Assembly (NCBI GenBank): GCA_947176065.1
Contig: CAMWPB010000009.1
Location: 18,368 to 82,367, forward strand
Length of the DNA: 64,000 bases
Reading direction: 5' to 3'
Source: an uncultured Lachnospiraceae bacterium
GTDB lineage: Bacteria; Bacillota; Clostridia; Lachnospirales; Lachnospiraceae
The translations under genes were made by a program, and so were the position numbers. A model generated the notes under the pieces. That model made no database searches, was not told the origin of the DNA, and saw only the letters and a list, made by a program, of their open reading frames with translations. Positions 48,091 through 58,316 of the stretch are shown piece by piece. The first letter of the stretch is position 1, and each line of letters opens with the position of its first letter.

Positions 48091-49470
48091 ATGAATGACT
48101 GCAGGAATACCTTTTTTTCAAGATATTTGAGTGCAGGCATCTGTGTATTGACGCTTGCGGTTTTTGTTGTCACAGCTGACAAAGCAGGAGACAGGACATC
48201 AGGCGATGACGGCCGTACAATACAGGTTGAAAAGACTGAAAACCGCGGCTATGAAGATGTTACTTATCAAAAGATCAATGAGACGGACTGTGAGCCGGTA
48301 AAGACTTTCCGTGAGACAGAAACAGAGGGCGGAGTATCGGTGCGCATCGTGAGTTTTCGTGACGGTGAGAAACAGGTGCTGATGGACTGCCAATATGATA
48401 AAAGCCGGTTCCCGTACTATTTTGAAAGGTGTTCTGATTATAATAAAAATATTTTTTTTGATTTTTATTCAGATAATCTGGTTTGGGAGAAAACGGTCAG
48501 TGTGAAAAACGGCAGGCAGGCGTACACCTTGTATTATGCGCAGGAAATACTGTATGACAGCGAAAATCAGGAGACGGTTACAGGCTATGAGGGGCATCTC
48601 TGGGTGACAGACGAGAGCACTAAAATTGTGAAGCGGCTGCTCTGGCAGAGCGAAGCGCCTTATACAAAAATTTCATGGGAAAAAACCGGGCTTTATATAA
48701 AATATGCGGACGGCAGCAACCGGATATGTGGATTATCGGAAATTCTGCAGGACCCGGCAGAAGCGGTCTGCGAAAAGTGTATGGAGATTGATTTTGGAGT
48801 GAAAGAGTATCCCATTGATACAGAAAAGTACGATGCCGTGACAGATCAGGTATACAAGGATGCTTATTACAGTGCGATCAGTGGTCAGGCCAGAGTAAGG
48901 ACGGCAGAAAAGGAATACGTCTATCTGAAGGAGTACTGGCATTTTCAGGGGGATCCGTATATGGAGGACGAAATATTTCTTAAAAACCTTATAGAGAATT
49001 CGCAGTTTTATTACATGGATTTTGACGGAGACGGTCTGCCGGAACTGGTCATGGATATCATCGGGGATGGCCTGCATATCCTGAAATATCTGCCGGATGA
49101 GGAAATTGTAGAATTATTTTTTGGTTATGAGAGAATGTCCTATTATCATCTGCTGGGCTCAGGACAGCTATACTACGAGAACGGTATGCTGGCCAATAAG
49201 CTTATGCTGCGGTATGATACCGTGGATGTGTACGGACAGGTCAGGCAGATTGCTTCCTTTATGGAGGACGCTGATTATAAGCCCCATAAAGAAGATGAGG
49301 AGATATGGTGGGATATGGCCTACTGGGTTTATCTGGATGAGGAGCTTGGCATGGTTCAAATTGATGAGAAGCTTTATCGGGAAATAACTGAAGATATTTG
49401 GAATGCAGTGGAACATGCGGTTCCGGCGAACACATTTGAGGAGATATTCGGGAATCGGACGAAGTTATAA
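48091..49470 (+). CDS. secreted or membrane-anchored protein of unknown function (459 aa)
   Basis: Start at 48091 after GAGGAAGAAACG. An N-terminal hydrophobic segment (YLSAGICVLTLAVFVVTADK) is a signal peptide or anchor. The mature part is acidic, strand-rich and contains DFDGDGLPELVMDIIG, an EF-hand-like calcium motif. Lachnospiraceae encode many such extracellular proteins. No specific function. Confidence 0.6.
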   Translation: MNDCRNTFFSRYLSAGICVLTLAVFVVTADKAGDRTSGDDGRTIQVEKTENRGYEDVTYQKINETDCEPVKTFRETETEGGVSVRIVSFRDGEKQVLMDCQYDKSRFPYYFERCSDYNKNIFFDFYSDNLVWEKTVSVKNGRQAYTLYYAQEILYDSENQETVTGYEGHLWVTDESTKIVKRLLWQSEAPYTKISWEKTGLYIKYADGSNRICGLSEILQDPAEAVCEKCMEIDFGVKEYPIDTEKYDAVTDQVYKDAYYSAISGQARVRTAEKEYVYLKEYWHFQGDPYMEDEIFLKNLIENSQFYYMDFDGDGLPELVMDIIGDGLHILKYLPDEEIVELFFGYERMSYYHLLGSGQLYYENGMLANKLMLRYDTVDVYGQVRQIASFMEDADYKPHKEDEEIWWDMAYWVYLDEELGMVQIDEKLYREITEDIWNAVEHAVPANTFEEIFGNRTKL

Positions 49471-49501
49471 GCGTGATGGAATGGAGAAAATAGCGAAAAC
49501 C

Positions 49502-49530
49502 TTGTGTTCCCACCGGGAAACGTGTATAAT
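49502..49530 (+). promoter_or_regulatory. sigma-A-type promoter of the coat gene
   Basis: TTGTGT (49502-49507), 17-base spacer, TATAAT (49525-49530). The start codon of the coat-like gene is about 120 bases downstream. Confidence 0.6.
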
Positions 49531-49648
49531 AAATGCCATAGTATTCGTGAATGGATTTTAGGTGGAATGGCAATACTTGGTGTCAGAGGACGACAGAGAG
49601 TGTATGGCTGCATACTGCTGCACCGTCCGAAAGAAAGGAGTGTTGACC

Positions 49649-50107
49649 ATGATACTGACGGAGAAAGAGACAACCGCGCTGCGGGATCTGCAGACGCAGG
49701 AGAAGTCCTGCATCACAAAGTATGAGAAGTATGCTGCCCAGGCGAAGGACACGGAGCTGCAAAGCCTGTTTCGGACGCTGCAGCAGGATGAGCAGAAGCA
49801 TTACCAGTCCATCGGGCAGGCGCTTCACGGCAATGTGCCGGACTGTGACTGCAATGATTCGCAGGGCAAAAACTACGCGCCGAAGGGCACATACAAGGAC
49901 GGCGCGAATGCTGCGGACAAGGAGCACGACTGCTTCCTTGCCACGGATTGTATTGGGACAGAGAAGCTGGTATCGGGAGAGTATAACACCAATGTGTTCT
50001 CCTGTGATAATTCCGGACTGAGAAAACTTCTTGCCGACATACAGATTGAGGAGCAGAACCATGCGGAGATGCTTTACAAGTATAAGCAGGTAAACGCGAT
50101 GTCGTAG
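49649..50107 (+). CDS. spore coat protein, CotF-like (152 aa)
   Basis: Start at 49649 (MILTEKETTALRDLQTQEKSCITKYEKYAAQAKDTELQ) after GAAAGGAGTGTTGACC; the upstream frame is unlikely. Two ferritin-like helical halves repeat the CotF pattern: EKSCITKYEKYAAQAKD...LQSLFRTLQQDEQKHYQSI and LLADIQIEEQNHAEMLYKYKQ, with a Cys/Asp loop (CDCNDSQGK) between. CotF-type proteins are spore coat components, fitting a spore-former. Confidence 0.75.
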   Translation: MILTEKETTALRDLQTQEKSCITKYEKYAAQAKDTELQSLFRTLQQDEQKHYQSIGQALHGNVPDCDCNDSQGKNYAPKGTYKDGANAADKEHDCFLATDCIGTEKLVSGEYNTNVFSCDNSGLRKLLADIQIEEQNHAEMLYKYKQVNAMS

Positions 50108-50193
50108 AAGTTGACGCCGGAATCGGACGTGAGTAGGAGGAATACTCTTTATGGGTGATTTCTCCTACTCAACGGTTTGGATGTGAGGAACGT

Positions 50194-52389
50194 ATGTTTA
50201 GTTTTTTAGTGGGTTTGCAGATCCTGACGGTTCTGGGATGTTTTGGCTTTGTAATTCTTATGACGAGACAGCGTGAGAGTGCGCTCTCCAAGCTGATGCT
50301 CTGCATCGGTTTCCTTGGCGCAATCCAAAATGCAGGGTATCTGCTGGAGCTGCTAGCCCGGGATGTCGGTGAAGCGATGATTGCCGTGCGCGTGGAGTTT
50401 ATGGGCGGCGCATTTATCACTACCTTTCTTTTTGTGTTCACTGCAAAATATTGTGGACACCGTCTCTCGGCAAAGCTGGAAGCTTTTATGTTCTGTCTGG
50501 ACGGGCTGGTACTTTTGTGTATATGGGGATACCGCTATACGCCCATCTATTATTCCAGAGTGTCCTTCGTGACGGAAGGCCTTTTTCCGCATCTGATACT
50601 GGAGAAGGGACCTCTTCACTATGTGTTTCTGGTGCAGATGGTTTTCCATATGGTAGGAAGCTTTGTTCTCACGGTACAGGCAAACAGGAGAGTGGGAAAA
50701 GGAAAGAAGAACATCAATATGATGGCGCTGGGAGTCTGCAGTATTTTTCCGCTTCTGGGATTTATCTGTAATGAGCTGCAGTGGATCGAGGGATATGATG
50801 CGGTGCCGGCTTGCGAGGGCCTCGGCATTCTGGGGTTTGGAATTGTGGTAATTTTTTATCATATATTTGATATTACCATTACTGCTCACGAGGATATCAT
50901 TAAATCCATGGACGAGGCTGTGCTGATTGTGGATGCGGACGGCGGATTTCTTGAGGCGAATGACAAGGCGAAAGAAATTTTTCAGAGTCTTTCCAGATTC
51001 AAAAGGGGCGAACAGGTCTGCAAGGAGAATCTGAAGGAGGTTTTTGCCGCAAATACATATTTTGAACATATCAGCTGCAATCATATCTTTGAGGTACATG
51101 CGAATAAAATCTGTAACAACCGTGTGCTTGTGGGGTATTCTATAGTATTTGTGGATATGACCCAGAGCCGGAAACAACTGGAACAGATGAAAATTTTAAA
51201 GGCGAACGCGGAGAATGCCAATCGTGCCAAGTCTGAATTTCTTGCCAGAATGTCCCATGAAATCAGAACGCCGATCAATGCGGTTCTTGGCATGAATGAG
51301 ATGGTGCTCCGGGAGTCCACCGAGGAAGATGTGAAAAAATATTCCATGGATATCAAGACGTCGGCGCATGCGCTTCTGGGCGTCATCAATGATATTCTGG
51401 ATTTCTCGAAAATTGAATCGGGCAAGATGGAGATTGTGCCGGCAGAATATGAATTTAACAGTATGCTGAATGATCTGTACAATATTTTCTCACTGCGTGC
51501 GCAGGAAAAGGGACTTCGGTTCGATGTGTCCGTGGATTCGTCGCTTCCGTCCAAACTTTACGGAGACGATCTCCGTATCCGTCAGGTGCTTGTTAACTTA
51601 ATGACCAATGCAGTCAAATATACCCGAAAAGGAACAGTCAGTTTTGAGGTGACGGGAGAGCGGGATGGCGCGGATGTGATTCTGCATTACACGGTACGGG
51701 ATACGGGCATCGGCATCAGACAGGAGGATATCCCGAAGCTGTTCTCTGCTTTTGAACGTATTGACGAGGAGAAAAACCGAAATATTGAAGGTACGGGACT
51801 CGGCATGAATATTTCCCTGCAGCTGCTTAAGCTGATGAACACGGATCTGCATGTGGAGAGCGTTTACGGAGAGGGCACCCGGTTCTTCTTTGCGCTGCGG
51901 CAGGGTGTTGTGGATGCGGAGCCGATCGGCAGTTTTCAGGAGCGTGCCAGAAAGGCGGCCAAAGAACATAATTATCATGCCAGCTTTACTTCGCCGGAGG
52001 GAGAAATTCTTCTTGTGGATGATAACCGCGTAAACAGAAGGGTATTCTGCGGTCTTTTGAAACAGACGCAGATCAGGATTACGGATGTGGGGAGCGGCAG
52101 GGAGTGTCTGGATCATATCAGGCAGAAGAAGTACGATATTATTTTCTTAGACCATATGATGCCCGAAATGGACGGTATGGAAACCATGCAGCGTATGCGG
52201 GAAATGGAGGATAATCTCTGTAAGGAAACGCCGGTGATCATGCTCACGGCCAATGCGATTATGGGGGCCAGGGAGCAGTATATGGAGGCCGGATTTGACG
52301 ATTTTCTGGCGAAGCCCATCGACCAGACAAAGCTGGAGCGGCTTGTGATGCACTGGATGCCGCAGGAAAAGATTCACAGCAATACATAA
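50194..52389 (+). CDS. hybrid sensor histidine kinase with N-terminal 7TM region (731 aa)
   Basis: Start at 50194. Residues 1-220 form seven hydrophobic helices (GLQILTVLGCFGFVILM, FITTFLFVFTAKY and others) as in 7TM-type histidine kinases. A PAS-like sensor (SMDEAVLIVDADGGFLEANDKAKEIF) follows. The H-box EFLARMSHEIRTPINAVLGMNEM has His near residue 355; ATPase motifs N (LMTNAVKYTRKG), G1 (DTGIGI) and G2 (GTGLGM) are intact. A C-terminal receiver (EILLVDDNRVNRRVF, phospho-Asp in IIFLDHMMPEMDG near 650) makes it a hybrid kinase. Confidence 0.85.
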   Translation: MFSFLVGLQILTVLGCFGFVILMTRQRESALSKLMLCIGFLGAIQNAGYLLELLARDVGEAMIAVRVEFMGGAFITTFLFVFTAKYCGHRLSAKLEAFMFCLDGLVLLCIWGYRYTPIYYSRVSFVTEGLFPHLILEKGPLHYVFLVQMVFHMVGSFVLTVQANRRVGKGKKNINMMALGVCSIFPLLGFICNELQWIEGYDAVPACEGLGILGFGIVVIFYHIFDITITAHEDIIKSMDEAVLIVDADGGFLEANDKAKEIFQSLSRFKRGEQVCKENLKEVFAANTYFEHISCNHIFEVHANKICNNRVLVGYSIVFVDMTQSRKQLEQMKILKANAENANRAKSEFLARMSHEIRTPINAVLGMNEMVLRESTEEDVKKYSMDIKTSAHALLGVINDILDFSKIESGKMEIVPAEYEFNSMLNDLYNIFSLRAQEKGLRFDVSVDSSLPSKLYGDDLRIRQVLVNLMTNAVKYTRKGTVSFEVTGERDGADVILHYTVRDTGIGIRQEDIPKLFSAFERIDEEKNRNIEGTGLGMNISLQLLKLMNTDLHVESVYGEGTRFFFALRQGVVDAEPIGSFQERARKAAKEHNYHASFTSPEGEILLVDDNRVNRRVFCGLLKQTQIRITDVGSGRECLDHIRQKKYDIIFLDHMMPEMDGMETMQRMREMEDNLCKETPVIMLTANAIMGAREQYMEAGFDDFLAKPIDQTKLERLVMHWMPQEKIHSNT

Positions 52390-52413
52390 TATGAGAAAGA
52401 AGGACGAACTGTC

Positions 52414-53265
52414 ATGAGAGAGAAGTTGAAAGTAAAAGTAACGGCACCGCAGTACAGCTTTGTGTCGGGTGTGACCTTTGCACAGGTGGATGCCTGGTAT
52501 GACCATACGAGAAGAGATTTGAAAATGGATATTATCTATCCTGAGGATAAGACGAAAAAATACCCTTGCGTCGTGTGGATCTGCGGCGGCGCCTGGATAC
52601 GGATGGACCGCAGCGCGCATGCGGCTTATCTGTCGGAGCTCGCCAGAAGCGGTTTTGTGGTGGCGAGCGTGGAGTACCGCACCAGTAATGAGGGGTGCTT
52701 TCCCATTCAACTGGAGGATGTGAAAGCGGGAATCCGTTATCTGAGAGCGCTCAGTGACCGATACAACATTGACACCGAACGTTTTGGTGTGATGGGAGAG
52801 TCAGCGGGCGGTTATCTGGCGGCTATGGCGGCGCTTGCGGATGATCCTGTGTTTGATGTGGGCGCATTTACGGAATTTTCCAGCAAGGTGCAGGCAGCTT
52901 GTCCCTGGTATCCGCCTGCCGATGTGACTGCGTTTCAATATCCTTCCCCGGTGGAAGCGGCAGTTTCCATGGAATCCCTGCTGCTTGGTAAAAATGTAAT
53001 GTTGAATCAGGAGGAGGCGCTTAAGATCTGTCCGGTGAGTTTTGTGACGAAGGACGCGCCGCCTTTCCTGATTATTCATGGTGACAACGATCATACCGTT
53101 CCTTTTGCACAGGGCGAGACTCTGCACGATAAGCTGGAGGAGGCGGGGGCCGATGTAAAACTTCTGGTATTGGAGGGAGCGGATCATGCGGATATGCCCT
53201 TTTTCCAGGAGGAAATCTGGCAGAGGATCATCGGCTTTTTCAAGGAGAAGCTGGGTGAAAAATAG
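52414..53265 (+). CDS. alpha/beta hydrolase, esterase/lipase type (283 aa)
   Basis: GAGAAAGAAGGACGAACTGTC precedes the ATG. Catalytic pattern: CVVWICGGAWIRMDRS (oxyanion loop, HGGAW-like), nucleophile in FGVMGESAGGYLAAM, acid in IIHGDNDHTVPF, and His in LEGADHADMPF. This is the hormone-sensitive-lipase/BD-FAE type with carboxylesterase activity; the natural substrate, perhaps an acylated sugar, is unknown. It is 24 bases after the kinase and 9 before the next gene. Confidence 0.8.
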   Translation: MREKLKVKVTAPQYSFVSGVTFAQVDAWYDHTRRDLKMDIIYPEDKTKKYPCVVWICGGAWIRMDRSAHAAYLSELARSGFVVASVEYRTSNEGCFPIQLEDVKAGIRYLRALSDRYNIDTERFGVMGESAGGYLAAMAALADDPVFDVGAFTEFSSKVQAACPWYPPADVTAFQYPSPVEAAVSMESLLLGKNVMLNQEEALKICPVSFVTKDAPPFLIIHGDNDHTVPFAQGETLHDKLEEAGADVKLLVLEGADHADMPFFQEEIWQRIIGFFKEKLGEK

Positions 53266-53274
53266 GAGAAACAG

Positions 53275-53868
53275 ATGAGTTATTATTTAGTTGATTTTGA
53301 GAATGTAAAAAAGGATGGACTGGACGGCATACACAAGCTGGAGAAAGAGGACAAGGTGTGTATTTTCTACAGTAAGAATGCGGACAGTATTACCTTTGAC
53401 CAGCACAGAAGAATTATAGAATCCAAGGCAGTCATTGAGTTTTGCAAGGTTGATGTGGGCAGTAAAAACGCGCTGGATTTTCAGCTTGCTACGCAGCTTG
53501 GGTATCTGATTGCCAATCAGGCGGCAGATACGTATTATATTGTCAGCAAGGATAAGGGGTTTGAAATTCTGAGTGGCTATTGGAAGAGCAGGGGCGTTTC
53601 GGTGACGCTGATTGCCGATATCACGGGACGCAGCCACGACCATGAGACGCAGGAGCTGAAGGAGAAACTGTCAGATAAACTGCAGGAGATCCTCAATGAG
53701 GAAAAGGACGTGAGCGTGGATGAAGTATTGAAGATTGTCCAGCAGTATAAGACAAAGCAGGGTATTATGAATGCGCTGATGAAGAAATATCCAAGCGCGG
53801 ACAATAAAAAGTCCAGTAAGATTTATAAGACGATCAAGCCGCTTCTTTCGGATAAAAAGGGGAGCTGA
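53275..53868 (+). CDS. PIN/NYN-like nuclease domain protein (197 aa)
   Basis: TAGGAGAAACAG precedes the ATG. The first strand YYLVDFENVKKDGLDGI gives an acidic active-site Asp, then SKNALDFQLATQLGYLI and a central DTYYIVSKDKGFEIL with acidic residues, matching PIN-type and NYN-domain metal-dependent RNases. The C-terminal 70 residues are helical, possibly a regulatory or RNA-binding extension. Activity is inferred from fold. Confidence 0.68.
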   Translation: MSYYLVDFENVKKDGLDGIHKLEKEDKVCIFYSKNADSITFDQHRRIIESKAVIEFCKVDVGSKNALDFQLATQLGYLIANQAADTYYIVSKDKGFEILSGYWKSRGVSVTLIADITGRSHDHETQELKEKLSDKLQEILNEEKDVSVDEVLKIVQQYKTKQGIMNALMKKYPSADNKKSSKIYKTIKPLLSDKKGS

Positions 53869-53967
53869 AAAGTGGATAATCCCTTTCAAACGTGGGAGAA
53901 TAAGAAGGATCGCTGATGGTGGTCTGGCAAATGAAAATGAATCGAAAAGTGAGAGGAAACGCGGAGT

Positions 53968-54462
53968 ATGAGAAGCAGAAAGAGAACGATGTTTTTGACG
54001 GGACTTTTGATTTTGTTTACCGGGCTGGTTTGCAGCGCCTGCGGAGGCGGGCAGGCGGACTCGGAGAAGCTGGAAGGATCTTTGCAGGATATGATGGCAT
54101 CCCTTTATGCGAATGCGGATCTTGTGCAGGATTTCAGGGATAATCTGGACAGCTACGAGACGATGGATCTGACGGATGATCTGGAGGTATCCGTTCTGGG
54201 AACGGACCAGATTACTTACACGGAAGGCGTGGTGTCCATGCCTATGATGTCCTCCATGGCTTATCAGTGTGTACTGCTGCGTGTGGACGAGGCGGACGTG
54301 GAGAGCGCGAAGCAGGCGCTTAAGGACAATGCCGATCTGGATAAGTGGGTGTGTGTCAGTGCGGAGACCATGCTGATCGAGAGCCGCGGGGATGTGATTT
54401 TCTTTATTATGAGCGATAAAAATACGGCGGCGGCCATGAGCAGCGCGTTTCAGAAGCTGTAG
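53968..54462 (+). CDS. small lipoprotein of unknown function (164 aa)
   Basis: Start MRSRKRTMFLTGLLILFTGLVCSACGG gives a lipoprotein signal, lipobox-like LVCSACG near residue 20-25. The rest is an acidic alpha/beta domain (DLEVSVLGTDQITYTEGV, CVLLRVDEADVESAKQALKDNADLD), resembling a DUF4358-like extracytoplasmic domain. Convergent with potD. Confidence 0.65.
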   Translation: MRSRKRTMFLTGLLILFTGLVCSACGGGQADSEKLEGSLQDMMASLYANADLVQDFRDNLDSYETMDLTDDLEVSVLGTDQITYTEGVVSMPMMSSMAYQCVLLRVDEADVESAKQALKDNADLDKWVCVSAETMLIESRGDVIFFIMSDKNTAAAMSSAFQKL

Positions 54463-54490
54463 AGGTGAAGGCTAGTATGCCTTCACCTCT
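54461..54490. terminator. bidirectional terminator between the lipoprotein and potD genes
   Basis: AGAGGTGAAGGC (54461-54472) pairs perfectly over 12 bp with GCCTTCACCTCT (54479-54490) and serves both convergent units. Confidence 0.78.
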
Positions 54491-55548
54491 TTCCACAATT
54501 CGTTATAGAGATAATCCCCGTCCTCGCCAAGATACACATAGGTTTCCAGATTGTCATACTGTGACAGATCGGGAAAGGCAATTTCTGAATTTTTGATATC
54601 TTCTTCCTCAATCAGTTCTCTTGCGGCCACGTTCGGCGTGGAGTAGGTGATATAGTCAAAATTCATCAGGGCAATATCTTCGCGGCACATGAAATCTATG
54701 AATTTCTCCGCATTTTCCTTATTGGGAGCATTCTTTAAAATAACCCACGAATCAATCCAGACATTCGTTCCCTCCTCGGGAATGACATAGACCAGATCGG
54801 GATTTTCTTTCTGGGTATAAATCGCCTCGCCGGAATAAATTACGCCGATGGCGGCTTCTCCGCCGATCATTTTGTCCCGCACCTGATCGACCACATATGC
54901 CTGCACCAGCGGCTTCTGCGCAATCAGAAGATTTTTAGCCGCGGTCAGCTCTTCGGGATCCAGTGTGTTCATGGAATCCCCGTTTAGCTTTTCCGCCACC
55001 ATAAAGGCGTCGCGCACAGAATCCTGCATCAGGATATTGTCCGCGTATTTTTCATCCCAAAGCTGTTCCCAGCGGGTGATCGGTTCTTCCACCATGGTCT
55101 GATTATAGAGAATGCCGACGGTTCCCCAGCAGTAGGGGATTGCGTATTTATTTTCGGGGTCAAACCCTCTGGACTGTTCATAGTACTGGGCGCCGATGTT
55201 CTTTTTGGCGTTGGGGATGTTATCATAATTGATTTCCGACAGCATCCCGTTTTGGATCATACGGCTTATCATATAGTCGGAAGGGCAAGCGATATCGTAA
55301 GCCACAGCCCCGGATTCCACCTTTGGATACATGCTTTCGTTGGTCTCAAATTCATCGTAGATGACCTTGATGCCGCTTTCCTCCTCAAACATGCGGATGG
55401 TTTCGGGATCAATATATTCTCCCCAGTTGTAGACGATGACCTGTCCGTTTACACCCTTGTCGGAAGCACAGCCGCATAATGCGGCGGGCAGGAGAAGGGC
55501 CAGTGCGGCAATGGTCGGTCCGATATGATAAATGCGGTGTTTTTTCAT
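54472..55548 (-). CDS. potD: spermidine/putrescine ABC transporter, substrate-binding lipoprotein PotD (358 aa)
   Basis: Start at 55548 after GGAGGCAATC. Lipoprotein signal LLPAALCGCASDKG, then the polyamine-binding signature VYNWGEYIDPETIRMFEEESGIKVIYDEFETNESMY. Binding-pocket motifs include DIACPSDYMISRM, WGTVGILYNQ and ANVWIDSWVILKNAPNKENA-like. Binds polyamines outside the cell and delivers them to PotBC. Last gene of the potABCD operon (leftward). Confidence 0.9.
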   Translation of the reverse strand: MKKHRIYHIGPTIAALALLLPAALCGCASDKGVNGQVIVYNWGEYIDPETIRMFEEESGIKVIYDEFETNESMYPKVESGAVAYDIACPSDYMISRMIQNGMLSEINYDNIPNAKKNIGAQYYEQSRGFDPENKYAIPYCWGTVGILYNQTMVEEPITRWEQLWDEKYADNILMQDSVRDAFMVAEKLNGDSMNTLDPEELTAAKNLLIAQKPLVQAYVVDQVRDKMIGGEAAIGVIYSGEAIYTQKENPDLVYVIPEEGTNVWIDSWVILKNAPNKENAEKFIDFMCREDIALMNFDYITYSTPNVAARELIEEEDIKNSEIAFPDLSQYDNLETYVYLGEDGDYLYNELWKEVKAY

Positions 55549-55571
55549 GATTGCCTCCATCGGGATAAAAT

Positions 55572-56348
55572 CTATTCAGCCTTCTTTTTATCTGCCGGTG
55601 ACAGATTAATTAAGACAAGCAGCGTCAGAACCGTTACAAAAATAAGCGACGACAGCGCGTACATCTCTGGTTTGATTCCCTTTTTGATTTCTGTATAGAT
55701 CTTTGTGGAAAGCGTGTCCACACCGACGCCTTTGGTAAAATGAGTGATAATGAAATCATCCAAAGACATCGTGAATGCCATCAGGAATCCCGAGAGGATA
55801 CCCGGCAGCAAATCGGGAAACACCACCTTAAAAAAGGCATGTAAGGGGGAGGAGCCAAGATCGAGTGCCGCTTCATAGGTGCTGACGTTTAACTGCTTCA
55901 TGCGCGGCATCACGCTCAAAATCACGTAGGGAATATTAAAGGTAATATGGGACAGCAGAATGGTACCCATACCAAATTTGATTCCCAGACTGATATAGAG
56001 CAGCATCAGGGAAATGCCGGTAACAATATCCGCATTCAGCATGGGTATATTCGTGATTCCCATAATGACTGACTTTGCCCTGCGTTTCATGCCGGTCATG
56101 GCGATGCAGGCAACCGTTCCGATCACCGTGGCAATCAGGGAGGACAGCAGCGCAATGAGCAGGGTGTTAAACAGCGCCCGCAGAATCTCCTCGTTCTGAA
56201 AAAGCGCAATATACCATTTCAAGGTAAAGCCGCCCCACTTAGCCCGGGTTTTGCTTTCGTTAAATGAAAGCACCATAAGAATGCCGATAGGAGCGTACAG
56301 AAAAAGAATAATCAGGGCTACGTAAATTCTTTTTGCAATGGATTTCAT
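55572..56348 (-). CDS. potC: polyamine ABC transporter permease PotC (258 aa)
   Basis: Six membrane helices; an ABC-permease EAA-type loop LNVSTYEAALDLGSSPLHAFFKVVFPDLLPGI. Second transmembrane half of the polyamine importer; overlaps the end of potB by four bases and is 24 bases before potD. Confidence 0.88.
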   Translation of the reverse strand: MKSIAKRIYVALIILFLYAPIGILMVLSFNESKTRAKWGGFTLKWYIALFQNEEILRALFNTLLIALLSSLIATVIGTVACIAMTGMKRRAKSVIMGITNIPMLNADIVTGISLMLLYISLGIKFGMGTILLSHITFNIPYVILSVMPRMKQLNVSTYEAALDLGSSPLHAFFKVVFPDLLPGILSGFLMAFTMSLDDFIITHFTKGVGVDTLSTKIYTEIKKGIKPEMYALSSLIFVTVLTLLVLINLSPADKKKAE

Positions 56349-57163
56349 AGCATGGAGCCCTCCCCGTCTTTATCGAAAATAGCGGATAAAACCATGTTGA
56401 TCAGAATAAATACCATCAATACCATGGAAAGACCGCTGCCCAGATGCCAGTTTGAGGTGCGCGTAAATTCCTGTTCGATAACGTCGCCGATCAACAAAAG
56501 CTTTCCGCCGCCGAGCAGCGCGCTGATGACAAAGGTGGTCAGCGCCGGAATAAATACCATGGTAACGCCGCTGATTATGCCCGGAACGGAGAGGGGCAGA
56601 ATAATGCGGATAAAGGTATAGATATTGTTGGCGCCCAGATCATGGGCGGCGTTTATCACATTGACGTCAATTTTGGACAGCGCATTATACAGAGGCAGCA
56701 CCATAAAGGGCAGGAAATTATATACCATGCCGAGGATAATCGCCGCGGGTGTGTTAATGATTTTTAAAGTCGGCAGATGCAAAAAGGAAAGCACATGGTT
56801 GATGACGCCGTTTTTTTCCAGTAAAGTCTGCCACGCCAGCGTGCGAAGCAGAAAATTCATCCACATGGGCAGAATAAAGACCAATATGATAAAATTATGC
56901 CGCTTTACCTGTACCCGGGCCAGAATCATCGCCAGAGGATAGGCAAGCAAAAAGCAGACCAGGGTGCTGACTAAAGAGAGCAGAAGCGACACCCGCAGCG
57001 CCTTCGCGTGTCCTGCCGAGGCGATCGCGGTAATATTTTCAAGTGTAAAGGAGCCTGTCCGGTCAGTCAGCCCATAGTAAAGGATCATGCACAGGGGCAC
57101 AATGATGAACACCACAGACCATAAAATATAGGGAGCTGAAAGCCATTTGTTTTTAGATGTCAA
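56345..57163 (-). CDS. potB: polyamine ABC transporter permease PotB (272 aa)
   Basis: Six membrane helices with the EAA loop [31 protein letters not shown]. Pairs with PotC. Its start overlaps the end of potA. Confidence 0.88.
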   Translation of the reverse strand: MTSKNKWLSAPYILWSVVFIIVPLCMILYYGLTDRTGSFTLENITAIASAGHAKALRVSLLLSLVSTLVCFLLAYPLAMILARVQVKRHNFIILVFILPMWMNFLLRTLAWQTLLEKNGVINHVLSFLHLPTLKIINTPAAIILGMVYNFLPFMVLPLYNALSKIDVNVINAAHDLGANNIYTFIRIILPLSVPGIISGVTMVFIPALTTFVISALLGGGKLLLIGDVIEQEFTRTSNWHLGSGLSMVLMVFILINMVLSAIFDKDGEGSML

Positions 57164-58226
57164 TGATTACCGCCTCCTCATCTTCAGATTCCGGTTTGTT
57201 CATAATCTGGATATTAAAGGGTTCTACCCGGATACCCACTTCCTTTCCGACGGGAAACAGGGTAGTAGAGTGCACCAGCCACTCAAAGCCGCATGCCTGC
57301 ACTTCCATTTCATAGTGTACGCCCTTAAAGATCAGATGGCTCACAACACCTTGAATAATTCCGTCCGAAGGTTCTACCAGAATGACATCTTCCGGGCGGA
57401 TGACCACATCCACGGGGCGGTTGGTTCCAAAGCCTGTGTCCACGCAGGCAAAGCGTGTGCCCAGAATGCTGACCAGCTTATCCTCAATCATGGTGGCGGG
57501 GATGATATTGCTGTCTCCGATGAAATCCGCCACAAACGCGTTTTCCGGCTCATTATAGATGGATTCAGGGCTTCCGATCTGCTGGATATAGCCCTGATTC
57601 ATCACCACGATGGTATCGGACATGGTAAGGGCCTCCTCCTGATCGTGGGTAACGTAAACAAAAGTGATGCCGAGCTCATTTTTCATACGGATCAGCTCGT
57701 ACTGCATTTCCTGCCGCAGCTTTAAGTCAAGAGCGCCCAGCGGTTCATCCAGTAAAAGCACTTTCGGCTCGTTGACGATGGCGCGGGCAATGGCAATCCG
57801 CTGCTGCTGTCCGCCGCTTAAGGAGTCGGGCATGCGGTTTTCGTAGCCGTCCAGATTAACGAGCTTTAGCGCGTAGCGGATTTTATCGTCTATGTAACTT
57901 TTGGATTTCCTCTTTATTTTCAGTCCAAAAGCGATGTTTTCTGCGATGGTCATATGGGTAAAAAGCGCGTATTTCTGGAATACGGTATTCAGCGGCCGCT
58001 TATTTGGCGGGATCTGCGTGATATCCTGTCCATCGAAAACCACACGTCCTTTGTCGGGGCCGGTGAAACCGCCCAAAATGCGCAGAGTCGTGGTTTTACC
58101 GCAGCCGCTGGGCCCTAACAGGGTGACAAACTCATTCTCATGGATGTCTAAATTTAATTCGTCCAGAACCATCTGTCCGTCGAAGGATTTCGAAATATCA
58201 ATAAGCTGAATCAGTTCTTTTTTCAC
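57153..58226 (-). CDS. potA: polyamine ABC transporter ATPase PotA (357 aa)
   Basis: Walker [17 protein letters not shown], signature [15 protein letters not shown], Walker [13 protein letters not shown] and switch His in [14 protein letters not shown]-terminal TOBE-like regulatory region follows. Drives polyamine import through PotBC. First transporter gene after the regulator in the leftward operon. Confidence 0.92.
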   Translation of the reverse strand: MKKELIQLIDISKSFDGQMVLDELNLDIHENEFVTLLGPSGCGKTTTLRILGGFTGPDKGRVVFDGQDITQIPPNKRPLNTVFQKYALFTHMTIAENIAFGLKIKRKSKSYIDDKIRYALKLVNLDGYENRMPDSLSGGQQQRIAIARAIVNEPKVLLLDEPLGALDLKLRQEMQYELIRMKNELGITFVYVTHDQEEALTMSDTIVVMNQGYIQQIGSPESIYNEPENAFVADFIGDSNIIPATMIEDKLVSILGTRFACVDTGFGTNRPVDVVIRPEDVILVEPSDGIIQGVVSHLIFKGVHYEMEVQACGFEWLVHSTTLFPVGKEVGIRVEPFNIQIMNKPESEDEEAVIIDI

Positions 58227-58316
58227 GTGAGCGATCCTCCAGTATCATTTGTCATTTTATTCGCAGTGCACGCTCGAAAAATCTTCGGTCATCTTACCAT
58301 ATGGCACTGCTCATTA